A DNA stretch of 64,000 nt, from positions 62,001-126,000 of the forward strand of contig JAIXWG010000007.1 in the NCBI GenBank assembly GCA_027482245.1. The letters are read 5' to 3'. The position numbers and the translations under genes were made by a program. Positions 53,848 to 61,601 of this stretch are shown here, one piece after another; the first letter of the stretch is position 1; every line of letters begins with the position of its first letter. Under the pieces are notes generated by a model, which had not been told where the DNA came from, made no database searches, and saw only the letters and a program-made list of their open reading frames with translations. Source of the DNA: Acetobacteraceae bacterium (GTDB lineage Bacteria > Pseudomonadota > Alphaproteobacteria > Acetobacterales > Acetobacteraceae).

Positions 53848-54863
53848 CAATCGAGGGCGACCACCTGCTTGCCGAAGTTCCGCCCCTCCAGCATGCCGAT
53901 GAAGGCGGCGGGGGCATTGGCCAAGCCCTGGGCCACATCCTCCCGCCACTGCATCCGGCCGGACGCCATGTGGCCCAGCATCTCCGCCCGGAAGCGGGCG
54001 TAGCGCTGCCAGCCGCGGTCGTTGACGATGAAGCCCTGGATGCGGAGGCGCTTGCGCACGACGGGGCCGAGGTTGGGGCCGGGCGGCGCGCCGGTGGCGG
54101 CGGCGCCGGTCGCGGTGTTGTACTGCGCGATCATGCCGCACATCACCATGCGGCCGAAATCGTTGAAGCGCGGAAAGACGGCGGCCTGCACGGCGCCGCC
54201 CACATTCTCCCAATAGACATCGACGCCATCCGGGCAGGCGGCATCCAGCGCCGGGTCGAGCGCCGCGCGGTGGTCGATGGCGGCATCGAAGCCGAGCGTG
54301 TCCTTCACGAAGGCGCATTTCGCCTGGCCGCCCGCGATGCCGACCACCCTCGCACCCCGGATCTTCGCGAGCTGCCCGACCACCTGGCCGACGGCGCCCG
54401 ACGCCGCGGAGACGACGACCGTCTCGCCCGCCTTCGGCTCCCCGATGTCCTCCAGCCCGACCCAGGCGGTGAGGCCCGGCATGCCGAGCACGCCGAGGGC
54501 GGTGGAGGGCGGGGCCTCCTTCGGGTCGATCGCGATCAGCGCCTTGGCCGGGCGGGCGGAGTAGGTCTGCCAGCCATAGCCGCCCATGACCCAGTCGCCC
54601 TCCTTGAACCGCGGGTCGCGGCTGGCGGCGACCTGGCCGACGGCGCTGCATTCCATCACGCCGCCGATCGCGACCGGCTTCGCATAGGATTTCGCGTCAT
54701 CCATGCGGCCGCGCTGGTAGGGGTCGAGGGAGAGGAAGCGGTGGCGGACCAGGACCTCGCCTTCGGCGGGCTCGGGGATGGGGGTTTCGACGAGCTTGAA
54801 GTCTTCCGGCACGGGCGCGCCCTGCGGGCGGCGGGCGAGGAGGATCTGCTCGTTCTTCGGCAT
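53847..54863 (-). CDS. NADP-dependent zinc-independent oxidoreductase (MDR family, CurA-like)
   Basis: 338 residues from ATG at 54861-54863. The start MPKNEQILLARRPQGAPVPED, MLSLDPYQRGRM-like FLSLDPYQRGRMDDAKSY, GMPGLTAWVGLEDIG, and the NADP loop VVVSAASGAVGQVVGQLAK with VVGIAGG fit the leukotriene B4 dehydrogenase / CurA branch, which reduces alkenals or alkenones. No zinc ligands. It is coupled by one-base overlap to the broken hydrolase downstream. Confidence 0.87.
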   Translation of the reverse strand: MPKNEQILLARRPQGAPVPEDFKLVETPIPEPAEGEVLVRHRFLSLDPYQRGRMDDAKSYAKPVAIGGVMECSAVGQVAASRDPRFKEGDWVMGGYGWQTYSARPAKALIAIDPKEAPPSTALGVLGMPGLTAWVGLEDIGEPKAGETVVVSAASGAVGQVVGQLAKIRGARVVGIAGGQAKCAFVKDTLGFDAAIDHRAALDPALDAACPDGVDVYWENVGGAVQAAVFPRFNDFGRMVMCGMIAQYNTATGAAATGAPPGPNLGPVVRKRLRIQGFIVNDRGWQRYARFRAEMLGHMASGRMQWREDVAQGLANAPAAFIGMLEGRNFGKQVVALD

Positions 54864-54896
54864 GGTGTGGTTGTCCTGACGGTGGGCGCGGACTTT

Positions 54897-54940
54897 CCCC
54901 CACCCCAACCCTCCCCCGCAAGCGCGGGGGATGGAGTCTC
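54897..54940. repeat. Family 2 palindromic repeat, truncated copy Z
   Basis: The stretch matches the left end of copies X and Y: CCCCCACCCCAACCCTCCCC then CGCAAGCGCGGGGGATGG. The stem is weakened by one mismatch, and the right half of the element is missing. It lies between the oxidoreductase start and the iron-sulfur gene stop. Confidence 0.65.
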
Positions 54941-54945
54941 ACCGG

Positions 54946-56991
54946 CTATTGCCGCTTCGCGCGCTCCGCTTCCCGCAGCCAATCCTCGGTGGTCTTGGTG
55001 GTCGGGCGCTCCGGCCCCGCATAGGGGTCCACCCGGCCGTCCGTCGCGGCGAAGGCGCGGCAATCCTCGCAGAGCCGGAGCAGGGCGAGCTGCTTGCCGT
55101 CCTTGAACATCCAATGGCCGCTGGCCGTCAGCTTGGCGGAGACGCGGTCGATCTGGCTCTTTACGCCGAAGGGCTTCGCGCAGCGCTCGCAGCAGAAGGG
55201 CTCCTCCTCCTTCACCACCGCGACCTGCGCGCTGGCGGGGCTGAGGTTGAGGCGCGGCTCCAGCGTGATGACCTTCTCCGGGCAGGTCGTGGCGCAGAGG
55301 CCGCATTGCACGCAGGCGTCTTCCAGGAAGCGGAGCTGCGGCTTCTCGGGATTGGCGGAGAGCGCCCCGGTCGGGCAGACGGTGGTGCAGGCGACGCAGA
55401 GGGTGCAGCCTTCCGTGTCCACATGGGCGATGCCGAAGGGGGCGAGGGCGGGCATCGGGATCACGGCGTCCCGCCGCTCCGCGCCCTCGGCCAGCGCACG
55501 GCCGGCCTGGCGCAGGATCTCCCGCGGCTGGCCGATGGCGGCGAAGGTGGCGGGCGGGAAGGGCAGGCCGCGGCGGGGCAGGGCGCGCAGCGCGTCGCCC
55601 ATCGTGAAGGGGTCGTCCGTCTCGATCGTGCCGGCGCGGGGCGCGCCGTGCTCGGCGACGCCGAGGCCCGTGAGGACCGTGGTGGCGTAGTCGATGTTGC
55701 GCAGCACGCCCTCCACGCCATGCGGGCGCTTGCCCTTCATCAGCACGCGGATCTGCGCCGCACCCCAGGCGAAGGCGGAAAGGAAGAAGGCGAGGTCCAG
55801 CTGCGAGACCTCGTTCACGCGCAGCGGCAGCACGCGGGCGGGCAGGCCATCGCCATGGCGGGCGAGGGCATCGATCAGCGGCTCGCCATGCTCGGCGTCA
55901 TGCACCAGCACCACGGGGGCCTCGCCGCCGGCCTCGCGGTAGGTCAGCAGCAGGGTGCGGACGCGCTTCAACAGCGATTCCGAGGAGGGCAGCGCGTATT
56001 GCGCGGCGCCGGTCGGGCAGACGGCGGCGCAGGCGCCGCAGCCCGCGCAGATCTCCGCGCTGATCTGGACGCTGTCCCTGCCCGGGGTGATGGCGCCGGT
56101 CGGGCAGAGGTCGAGGCAGCGCGTGCAGGCGGTGCGGCGGTTGCGCGAATGGGCGCAGAGCGAGGCCTCGAAGGTGACGAAGCGCGGCTTGTCGAATTCG
56201 CCGACCAGGTCGCGCGCCCGCGCCACCAGCCGCTCGACGCCCGCCGCATCGGCGGGATCGGCGCGGAGGTAGCCCTGCCGGACCTCATGCGTCGGGAACA
56301 GCGCCGTGCCGCCCGTGAGGTCCACCAGCACGTCGCAGCGGCTGACGGCACCGTCGCGCGCCGGGCCCCATTCATAGGCCGCGCGGGAGGAGGGGCGGGG
56401 CATGGCGTAGCCATCCACCGTGACCTCGAAATTGCCAAGCCAGCCGGTCGCGGTGCGGGCGCGGCCGCGGGCCACGGGGAAATCGGCGCTGCGGAGCGGC
56501 GCGACCTTGGCATTGCCGGCCAGCAGCACGGTCACGTCCAGCGTCTCCGCCAGCCGCGCGGCGATGGCCAGCGCGGCCTCGTCCCGGCCCAGCACCAGGG
56601 TCACGCCCTCGCTCTTCAGCGGGATCAGCGCGGTGGCGGGCATGGGCACGGCGGCGGCGGCGATCAGGGCGGCCATCTTGGGGCCGGCGGCCTTGGCGTC
56701 CTCCGCCCAGCCCGCCGTCTCCCGCACGTTCACGAAGGCCAGGTCGCGGGTGAAGCCGGCTTCCTCCGCCTCCTGCTGGAACAGCGGCGCCTGGGCGGTG
56801 CAGGCCACCGTGATGGGGCGATCCTCCCCCAGCGCGGCCAGGAACCGGTCGAGCTGCGCCTGGCAGAGCTGTTCGGCCATGCGGGGCGGGGTGGCGCAGC
56901 CGCGGGCGATGGCGCGGCCATCGAGCGGCATCGTGTCCTCGCAGGAACAGACGAAGGTCGTGCGCCCGCTGGTGGCGGCGTTGGTGGTCAT
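54946..56991 (-). CDS. Multi-[4Fe-4S] protein of formate dehydrogenase region
   Basis: 681 residues from ATG at 56989-56991. An N-terminal CSCEDTMPLDG segment, then ferredoxin-type motifs: ACTRCLDLCPTGAI, ICAGCGACAAVCPTGA, GCTLCVACTTVCPTGAL and ACVQCGLCATTCPEKVI, four in total. Near the end FCCERCAKPFG is a rubredoxin or zinc-like CxxC. This type is regularly divergent from FDH maturation genes in Alphaproteobacteria. It may pass electrons to or from formate dehydrogenase. It has no signal peptide and no membrane segment. Confidence 0.8.
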   Translation of the reverse strand: MTTNAATSGRTTFVCSCEDTMPLDGRAIARGCATPPRMAEQLCQAQLDRFLAALGEDRPITVACTAQAPLFQQEAEEAGFTRDLAFVNVRETAGWAEDAKAAGPKMAALIAAAAVPMPATALIPLKSEGVTLVLGRDEAALAIAARLAETLDVTVLLAGNAKVAPLRSADFPVARGRARTATGWLGNFEVTVDGYAMPRPSSRAAYEWGPARDGAVSRCDVLVDLTGGTALFPTHEVRQGYLRADPADAAGVERLVARARDLVGEFDKPRFVTFEASLCAHSRNRRTACTRCLDLCPTGAITPGRDSVQISAEICAGCGACAAVCPTGAAQYALPSSESLLKRVRTLLLTYREAGGEAPVVLVHDAEHGEPLIDALARHGDGLPARVLPLRVNEVSQLDLAFFLSAFAWGAAQIRVLMKGKRPHGVEGVLRNIDYATTVLTGLGVAEHGAPRAGTIETDDPFTMGDALRALPRRGLPFPPATFAAIGQPREILRQAGRALAEGAERRDAVIPMPALAPFGIAHVDTEGCTLCVACTTVCPTGALSANPEKPQLRFLEDACVQCGLCATTCPEKVITLEPRLNLSPASAQVAVVKEEEPFCCERCAKPFGVKSQIDRVSAKLTASGHWMFKDGKQLALLRLCEDCRAFAATDGRVDPYAGPERPTTKTTEDWLREAERAKRQ

Positions 56992-57091
56992 CGGCGTCCC
57001 GGGCATCCCAATTGATCCCAGGTCTAGGCCCGGGCGCAGGCCGCCCATATATGCGCGTCCTCTCGCCGTTGCGAGGGATGCCGGAGGAAGC

Positions 57092-57823
57092 GTGCCCGCC
57101 GTGGCTCAAGACCTGCCCGAATTGCCGTCCGTCTTCGACCCCGTCGTCGCGCTGCGAGAGGGCGGCGACGCCATGGCCCGCGCCGTCGCGCTGGCGCCGC
57201 AGCACGGGGCGGGGACGCTCGCCTGGGTGCGCTCCGCGTCGCGGATCGAGGCCGCGGTGGTGCTGGAGCCGGAGATGCCGCTGGCCGCCGCGCGCGCCGC
57301 GCTGTTTGCCGGCGCCAGCGCGCTGGCCGATGCGCTGGCCGCCTATGGCCCGCCGGAAGTGCCGCTGACCTTCCACTGGCCCGGCATCGTGCTGGTGAAT
57401 GAGGGCCAGGTCGGGCGCCTCCGCCTCGCCTGGCCGGACGGCGCTCCGGAGACCGCGGAGCCCGACTGGCTCGTGCTCGGGATGGAGGCGCGGCTGTCCT
57501 TCCCCCGGGGCTGGGAGCCGGGGCACGGGCTGCACCAGACCGCGATCCTGGAGGAAGGGTGGCAGGAGGAGGAGGTCTCCGCCGCGCACCTCACCGCGGC
57601 CTGGGCGCGGCACCTCATGGCGAATCTGGCGGAATGGCAGCGCCCTGGGCCGACCAGCGGCTTCACGCGCCTCACGGAACGCTACCTGGCCCGGCTGGCG
57701 CGCCAGGCCTGGATGGGGGAGGCGCGGCGCGGCATCGACCCGGCGACGGGCGATCTGGTGCTGGAGGATGCCGGCACGCGGACGCGCCATCCGCTGGTCG
57801 ATGCGCTGGCGGTGCCGGCATGA
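57092..57823 (+). CDS. Biotin/lipoate protein ligase-like protein, FDH cluster
   Basis: 243 residues from GTG at 57092 with GGAGG just upstream. AQDLPELPSVFDPVVALREGGDAMARAVALA and LTFHWPGIVLVNEGQVGRLRLAW resemble the lipoate/biotin ligase fold, but the canonical GRGR(x)GR ligase motif is not evident. Similar genes accompany FDH in relatives; the target is not known. It overlaps the next gene by four bases (ATGA), opening a chain of coupled genes. Confidence 0.72.
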   Translation: MPAVAQDLPELPSVFDPVVALREGGDAMARAVALAPQHGAGTLAWVRSASRIEAAVVLEPEMPLAAARAALFAGASALADALAAYGPPEVPLTFHWPGIVLVNEGQVGRLRLAWPDGAPETAEPDWLVLGMEARLSFPRGWEPGHGLHQTAILEEGWQEEEVSAAHLTAAWARHLMANLAEWQRPGPTSGFTRLTERYLARLARQAWMGEARRGIDPATGDLVLEDAGTRTRHPLVDALAVPA

Positions 57824-58371
57824 GTGGCCGCCTGCCGCGCACCCTGCGGCTCGACCCCTCCGACACCGTGATCTTCGACCCCGCGGCTGAGCCCGGGGAA
57901 TGGGCGGTGGCCGGCGCGTTCGAGTTCTGGGACGAGGATCCCGCCGCCATGGCCGGCAAGCGGCGCCAGGCCTTCCGGGGCGGCTTCCTCGGATTGTCCA
58001 GCTTCGGCTGGTCCACGCTGGTTGAAGTGGCACCGGCGACCTCCGCGCAGCGGGAGGCGGCGGTCAGCGCGCTGGCGCGGCACATCCGCGCGAAGCACGG
58101 CGCCCCGGACGATGACGCCGCACGGGCCGCGGCACTTGAGGAAATCGGCTTCGCGGAGAGCCTCTGCGAGGGGCATGAGATCGGCACCGTGCTGGCGCTG
58201 TCCCGCAGCCTGGAGGAAGGGGAGGTGCGGGAACGCTTCCGCACCCTTCACCTCCGCGACACGCCGCACACCAGCTTCAACACCCTGCCGGTCTTCGGGA
58301 TGGTGACGGTGGAGGGCGAGGATGAACCCGTGGAACGGCCGGACCTCATGAATCTTGGCAACCGCGCATGA
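57820..58371 (+). CDS. DUF6505-type FDH-associated protein
   Basis: 183 residues. RTLRLDPSDTVIFDPAAEPGEWAV, GAFEFWDEDP, GKRRQAFRGGFLGLSSFGWSTLV and SFNTLPVFGMV are the visible blocks. I place it with the DUF6505 group by its context and N-terminus; function is unknown. ATGA overlaps join it to the genes before and after, so it is expressed in step with FDH maturation genes. Confidence 0.68.
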   Translation: MSGRLPRTLRLDPSDTVIFDPAAEPGEWAVAGAFEFWDEDPAAMAGKRRQAFRGGFLGLSSFGWSTLVEVAPATSAQREAAVSALARHIRAKHGAPDDDAARAAALEEIGFAESLCEGHEIGTVLALSRSLEEGEVRERFRTLHLRDTPHTSFNTLPVFGMVTVEGEDEPVERPDLMNLGNRA

Positions 58372-59420
58372 GCGGCAACACGCCGCCCGGGCTGATGCCC
58401 GGCGATTTCTGGGTCGCCTCCGGTCACCACCTCTGCGACCGGGACGAGGACGGGCGCATCCATGGCACGCCCGACCTCTGGCGCGCCTTCTGCGCCCGGC
58501 CGGAACTGGTGCCGCCGGAGGAAGCCTGCGACGCGGAGCGCGCGCTGCATGCCAGCCTGATGGCGGACCCCATGCGGGCGGTCAGCGAGGCGGAGATCGC
58601 CGCGCTGGCCGACACGGATGCGCAGGAGAATTTCCGCGTGTTCCTGGGCTTCCGGGACCGCGTGGTGGCGGAGCCCTGCCTGGAAGCCGCGTGGCTCTCG
58701 CTCTATCGCCGCGGCGTCGCGGGCATCCCGCCGATCTTCCTGCAGATGCTGACGCATCTCGTCATGCGGTCCGCGCTGGACGGTGTCGGCGATCCCTTCA
58801 CGCTGCGCGCGGGCGAATTGCTGTTCCGCACGCAGCGCGTCGCCATCCACCAGGGCGCGCTGCTGGTGGCGGATGAGGAGATCCTGGACCACAAGGGCGG
58901 CGATGGCGGCTATGGCGCGCTCGGCCAGTTGCTGGTGGAGGCCGGCGCGCAGCCGCGGGAGGTCGAGGTCGACGTCCTGTCGGAGGAGAACGGGCATCTC
59001 TATGCCGGGCGCTCCGACGCGCATGACTTCGCGCTCGACATCGCCGAAGGGCGACCCGGTCAGCACGGCCTCGCGCGGGCGCTGGAACGCTTCATCGGCC
59101 ATGTCATCGGGGAACAGGTCACGATCCGCCCCGTGCCCGTCATCGAGGACCACAACTGGACCTGGCATGTCGGCCTGGATGCGGAGGCGACGGCGATCGC
59201 CAACGACCTCTGGCAGGGCAAGAAGGTGAAGCAGGCGCGCCTCGCGCGGATCATCTGGCTCGGCGTGCTGGAATTCGCGGAAGCCTCGCGCGTGCTGCCG
59301 CGCGTGGCGGGCAAGCCGGTCTACCTGGCGGTCGCGATGGATGCCGCGCAGAAGCTGCGGATGAAGCCGCAGAACCTGGTCGCGGGCCTGCCGCTGAAGG
59401 CGCGGGAGGAGGCGGCATGA
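58368..59420 (+). CDS. DUF6352-type FDH-associated protein
   Basis: 350 residues, acidic, no signal or membrane segment. MPGDFWVASGHHLCDRDEDGR opens it; NFRVFLGFRDRVV, GVAGIPPIFLQMLTHLVMRSALDG, ALLVADEEILDHKGGDGGYG and DHNWTWHVGLDAEATAIANDLW follow. Context and these blocks fit DUF6352. Role unknown. Both ends overlap neighbours by ATGA. Confidence 0.7.
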   Translation: MSGNTPPGLMPGDFWVASGHHLCDRDEDGRIHGTPDLWRAFCARPELVPPEEACDAERALHASLMADPMRAVSEAEIAALADTDAQENFRVFLGFRDRVVAEPCLEAAWLSLYRRGVAGIPPIFLQMLTHLVMRSALDGVGDPFTLRAGELLFRTQRVAIHQGALLVADEEILDHKGGDGGYGALGQLLVEAGAQPREVEVDVLSEENGHLYAGRSDAHDFALDIAEGRPGQHGLARALERFIGHVIGEQVTIRPVPVIEDHNWTWHVGLDAEATAIANDLWQGKKVKQARLARIIWLGVLEFAEASRVLPRVAGKPVYLAVAMDAAQKLRMKPQNLVAGLPLKAREEAA

Positions 59421-59932
59421 GCGTGCCGCGCCACCCCGATTCCATCGCCATCCCCGTCGCCGTCATCGCCGAACGCCGGCCGGGCGTGACGAAATGGGTG
59501 GACCACGTCTGGCAGGCCGTCGAGGTGCTGGAGGACGCGCCCCCTGTGCCCGCCTGGACCAAGCTGCGGGAGGAAGGCGGCCGCGCCCTGTTCTTCGCCG
59601 GTATCGCGGAGGTGGTGATGCACCCGACCGACACCGACAACTACAAGCACAACCTGGAATCCGCGCGGCCCCTGGTCTGGGTCCTGCTGCGCCCGACCGA
59701 GGCCGAGCCCGGCATGGCGCTGCAATCCGTGCTGGTCGATCCCGGGGAGGCGCATCTGCACGCCGATGTCGGGCAGGACCTGATGGAGGCGCTGCCCATG
59801 CCGCCCGGGCTCCGCGCCATCGCGACCGACTTCGTCGCCCGCCACCACAGGGAGCGCGGCTTCTACAAGCGCAAGCGCGACCAGGCGAACCCGGAAGCAC
59901 TCGCCAGGCGTGCGCCGGAGGCGGAGGAATGA
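59417..59932 (+). CDS. DUF3305 protein, FDH cluster
   Basis: 171 residues. IPVAVIAERRPGVTKWVDHVWQAVEVLED and FFAGIAEVVMHPTDTDNYKHNLES, then PGEAHLHADVGQDLMEALPMP and FVARHHRERGFYKRKRDQ, match DUF3305. It always travels with DUF3306 beside formate dehydrogenase; molecular role not established. Overlaps by four bases at both ends. Confidence 0.8.
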   Translation: MSVPRHPDSIAIPVAVIAERRPGVTKWVDHVWQAVEVLEDAPPVPAWTKLREEGGRALFFAGIAEVVMHPTDTDNYKHNLESARPLVWVLLRPTEAEPGMALQSVLVDPGEAHLHADVGQDLMEALPMPPGLRAIATDFVARHHRERGFYKRKRDQANPEALARRAPEAEE

Positions 59933-60585
59933 GCGGCTCGGAGGAGCCCGGCTTCCTCGGCCGCTGGTCCCGCCGCAAGCGGGGCGTGGAGGCGGAGGCG
60001 CCCCCGCCGGTGGAAGCACCGCCCGAAACCCCGGCGGAGCCGCCCGCCCAGCCGAAATCCGGCACCTGCCCCATCCCGGGGATGGAGCCGATCGACCTGT
60101 CCACGCTGCCGCCGATCGAGGAATTGTCGGTGACCAGCGACCTGGCGCCCTTCCTCCGCCCCGGCATCCCCGCGGCGCTGCGATCGGCCGCGCTGCGGCG
60201 GATGTGGAGCCTGGACCCGGCGATCCGCGACTATATCGGCCCGGTCGAATACCAGTGGGACTTCAACACCCCCGGCGGGCTGCCGAACGGCTTCGCGGCG
60301 GAACTGGTGGGCGATGTGCGGAAGCTGCTCGCCCAGGCGATCGGGGAGGTGGAGGAGGAGCCCGCCGCCACGCCGCCGGACACACCGCCGGCGGAGACGG
60401 CGGAGACCCTGCTGGCGATGCCCGAACCGCCCGTAGCCCTGCCGGAAGCCCCCGCCATGGTGCCGCCGGGGGTGACCCTGGCCGACGCCGCCCCGCAGCC
60501 GGTCGCGGCGATGGTGCAGGCGCAGGAGGAACCGGCGCCGCAGCCCCTGCCGCGGCGACGCCACGGCGGCGCGCTGCCGGTGTGA
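59929..60585 (+). CDS. DUF3306 protein, FDH cluster
   Basis: 218 residues. It begins MSGSEEPGFLGRWSRRKRGVE, passes through an Ala/Pro/Glu-rich stretch to LPPIEELSVTSDLAPFLRPGIPAALRSAALRRMWSLDPAIRDY and DFNTPGGLPNG, the DUF3306 core, then a disordered Pro-rich tail. Function unknown. It ends the coupled run of five genes. Confidence 0.8.
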   Translation: MSGSEEPGFLGRWSRRKRGVEAEAPPPVEAPPETPAEPPAQPKSGTCPIPGMEPIDLSTLPPIEELSVTSDLAPFLRPGIPAALRSAALRRMWSLDPAIRDYIGPVEYQWDFNTPGGLPNGFAAELVGDVRKLLAQAIGEVEEEPAATPPDTPPAETAETLLAMPEPPVALPEAPAMVPPGVTLADAAPQPVAAMVQAQEEPAPQPLPRRRHGGALPV

Positions 60586-60733
60586 TCGCGCTCCGCGCCG
60601 GGTGCCATGCCATGATGGCAAGGCACAGCGTCGCATTCCGATCGCCCGGGTTGGATAATGTCGGAAAACTTGGTACGCTCTGGCAGAAAGTGGCGGAATC
60701 CGGTAACGGGCCGCGGCTGGGGATGAAGGCCGG

Positions 60734-61333
60734 ATGACGGACGGGGAAGGCGACATCAAGGTTGATGCCGTGGATGCGGAACGGGCGCGCCTGTTCGCGT
60801 TGCTCGGCCGCCTGCTGGGTCACGCCCCCGATGCCGCGCTGCTCGCCCGCCTGAAGCTGCTGCCGCACGGCCCCGGTGAGCTGGGGGAGGCCTATGCGGC
60901 GCTTGGCGTCGCGGCGGCCGCCACCACGCCGGATGCGGTGGAGCGCGAGTTCTTCGACCTCTTCATCGGCGTCGGGCGGGGGGAGCTGCTGCCCTATGCC
61001 TCCTACTACCTGACCGGGTTCCTGCATGAACGGCCGCTGGCCGACCTTCGCGGCGATTTGCTGCGCATCGGGGTGGAGAAGGCGGAAGGCATCGCGGAGC
61101 CCGAGGACCACATGGCCTTCGTCTGCGAGGTGATGGCCGGCCTGATCGCCGGCGCCTTCGGCACGCAGCCCGACCAGGCGAACGAATTCTTCACCCGTCA
61201 TATGCGCCCCTGGGCTGGGCGCTTCTTTGCCGACCTGGAGAAGGCGGAGATGGGCGGGTTCTACCGCGCGGTGGGGCGGCTCGGCCGTACCGCGATCGAG
61301 ATCGAGGCCGCGGCAGCCGACCTGCCGGCCTGA
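60734..61333 (+). CDS. TorD/DmsD-family molybdoenzyme chaperone
   Basis: 199 residues, all helical. RARLFALLGRLLGHAPDAALLARL, EREFFDLFIGVGRGELLPYASYYLTGFLHERPLADLR and EPEDHMAFVCEVMAGLIAG match the TorD fold, including the ExxxF...G..E...PY..Y segment. It should bind the Tat leader of FdhA and keep the enzyme cytoplasmic until cofactor is inserted. A 148-base gap before it contains no recognised gene and probably a promoter. Confidence 0.82.
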   Translation: MTDGEGDIKVDAVDAERARLFALLGRLLGHAPDAALLARLKLLPHGPGELGEAYAALGVAAAATTPDAVEREFFDLFIGVGRGELLPYASYYLTGFLHERPLADLRGDLLRIGVEKAEGIAEPEDHMAFVCEVMAGLIAGAFGTQPDQANEFFTRHMRPWAGRFFADLEKAEMGGFYRAVGRLGRTAIEIEAAAADLPA

Positions 61334-61359
61334 AGGCTTTCCAAGGGGAGTTGGGTAGC

Positions 61360-61581
61360 ATGAGCGAACAAGGGACAGAAAAGTCCATCCGCCGGGGCTT
61401 CCTCAAGGCGCTGGGCCTGGGCACGGCGGCGGCCGCTGCCACGCCGGCGCTGGCGCAGCGCGCGGATAGCGTGCCGTCGCGCGATGCGCGGAAGGAGAAC
61501 GAGCAGCAGCGCCTGGCCGCCCGCTACAAGGCGGATTCGGCGCATGTGCAGGCCTTCTACCGCACGAACCGCTACGAATAA
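61360..61581 (+). CDS. Small Tat-signal protein of the formate dehydrogenase region
   Basis: 73 residues from ATG at 61360, with AAGGGGAG ten bases upstream. The signal EKSIRRGFLKALGLGTAAAAA has the twin arginine. The mature part of about 45 residues is charged and ends YRTNRYE. Such genes are known as formate dehydrogenase region Tat targets; the function is unknown. The catalytic subunit gene follows by 20 bases. Confidence 0.8.
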   Translation: MSEQGTEKSIRRGFLKALGLGTAAAAATPALAQRADSVPSRDARKENEQQRLAARYKADSAHVQAFYRTNRYE

Positions 61582-61601
61582 GAAGAACGGGGAACGCACG
61601 C

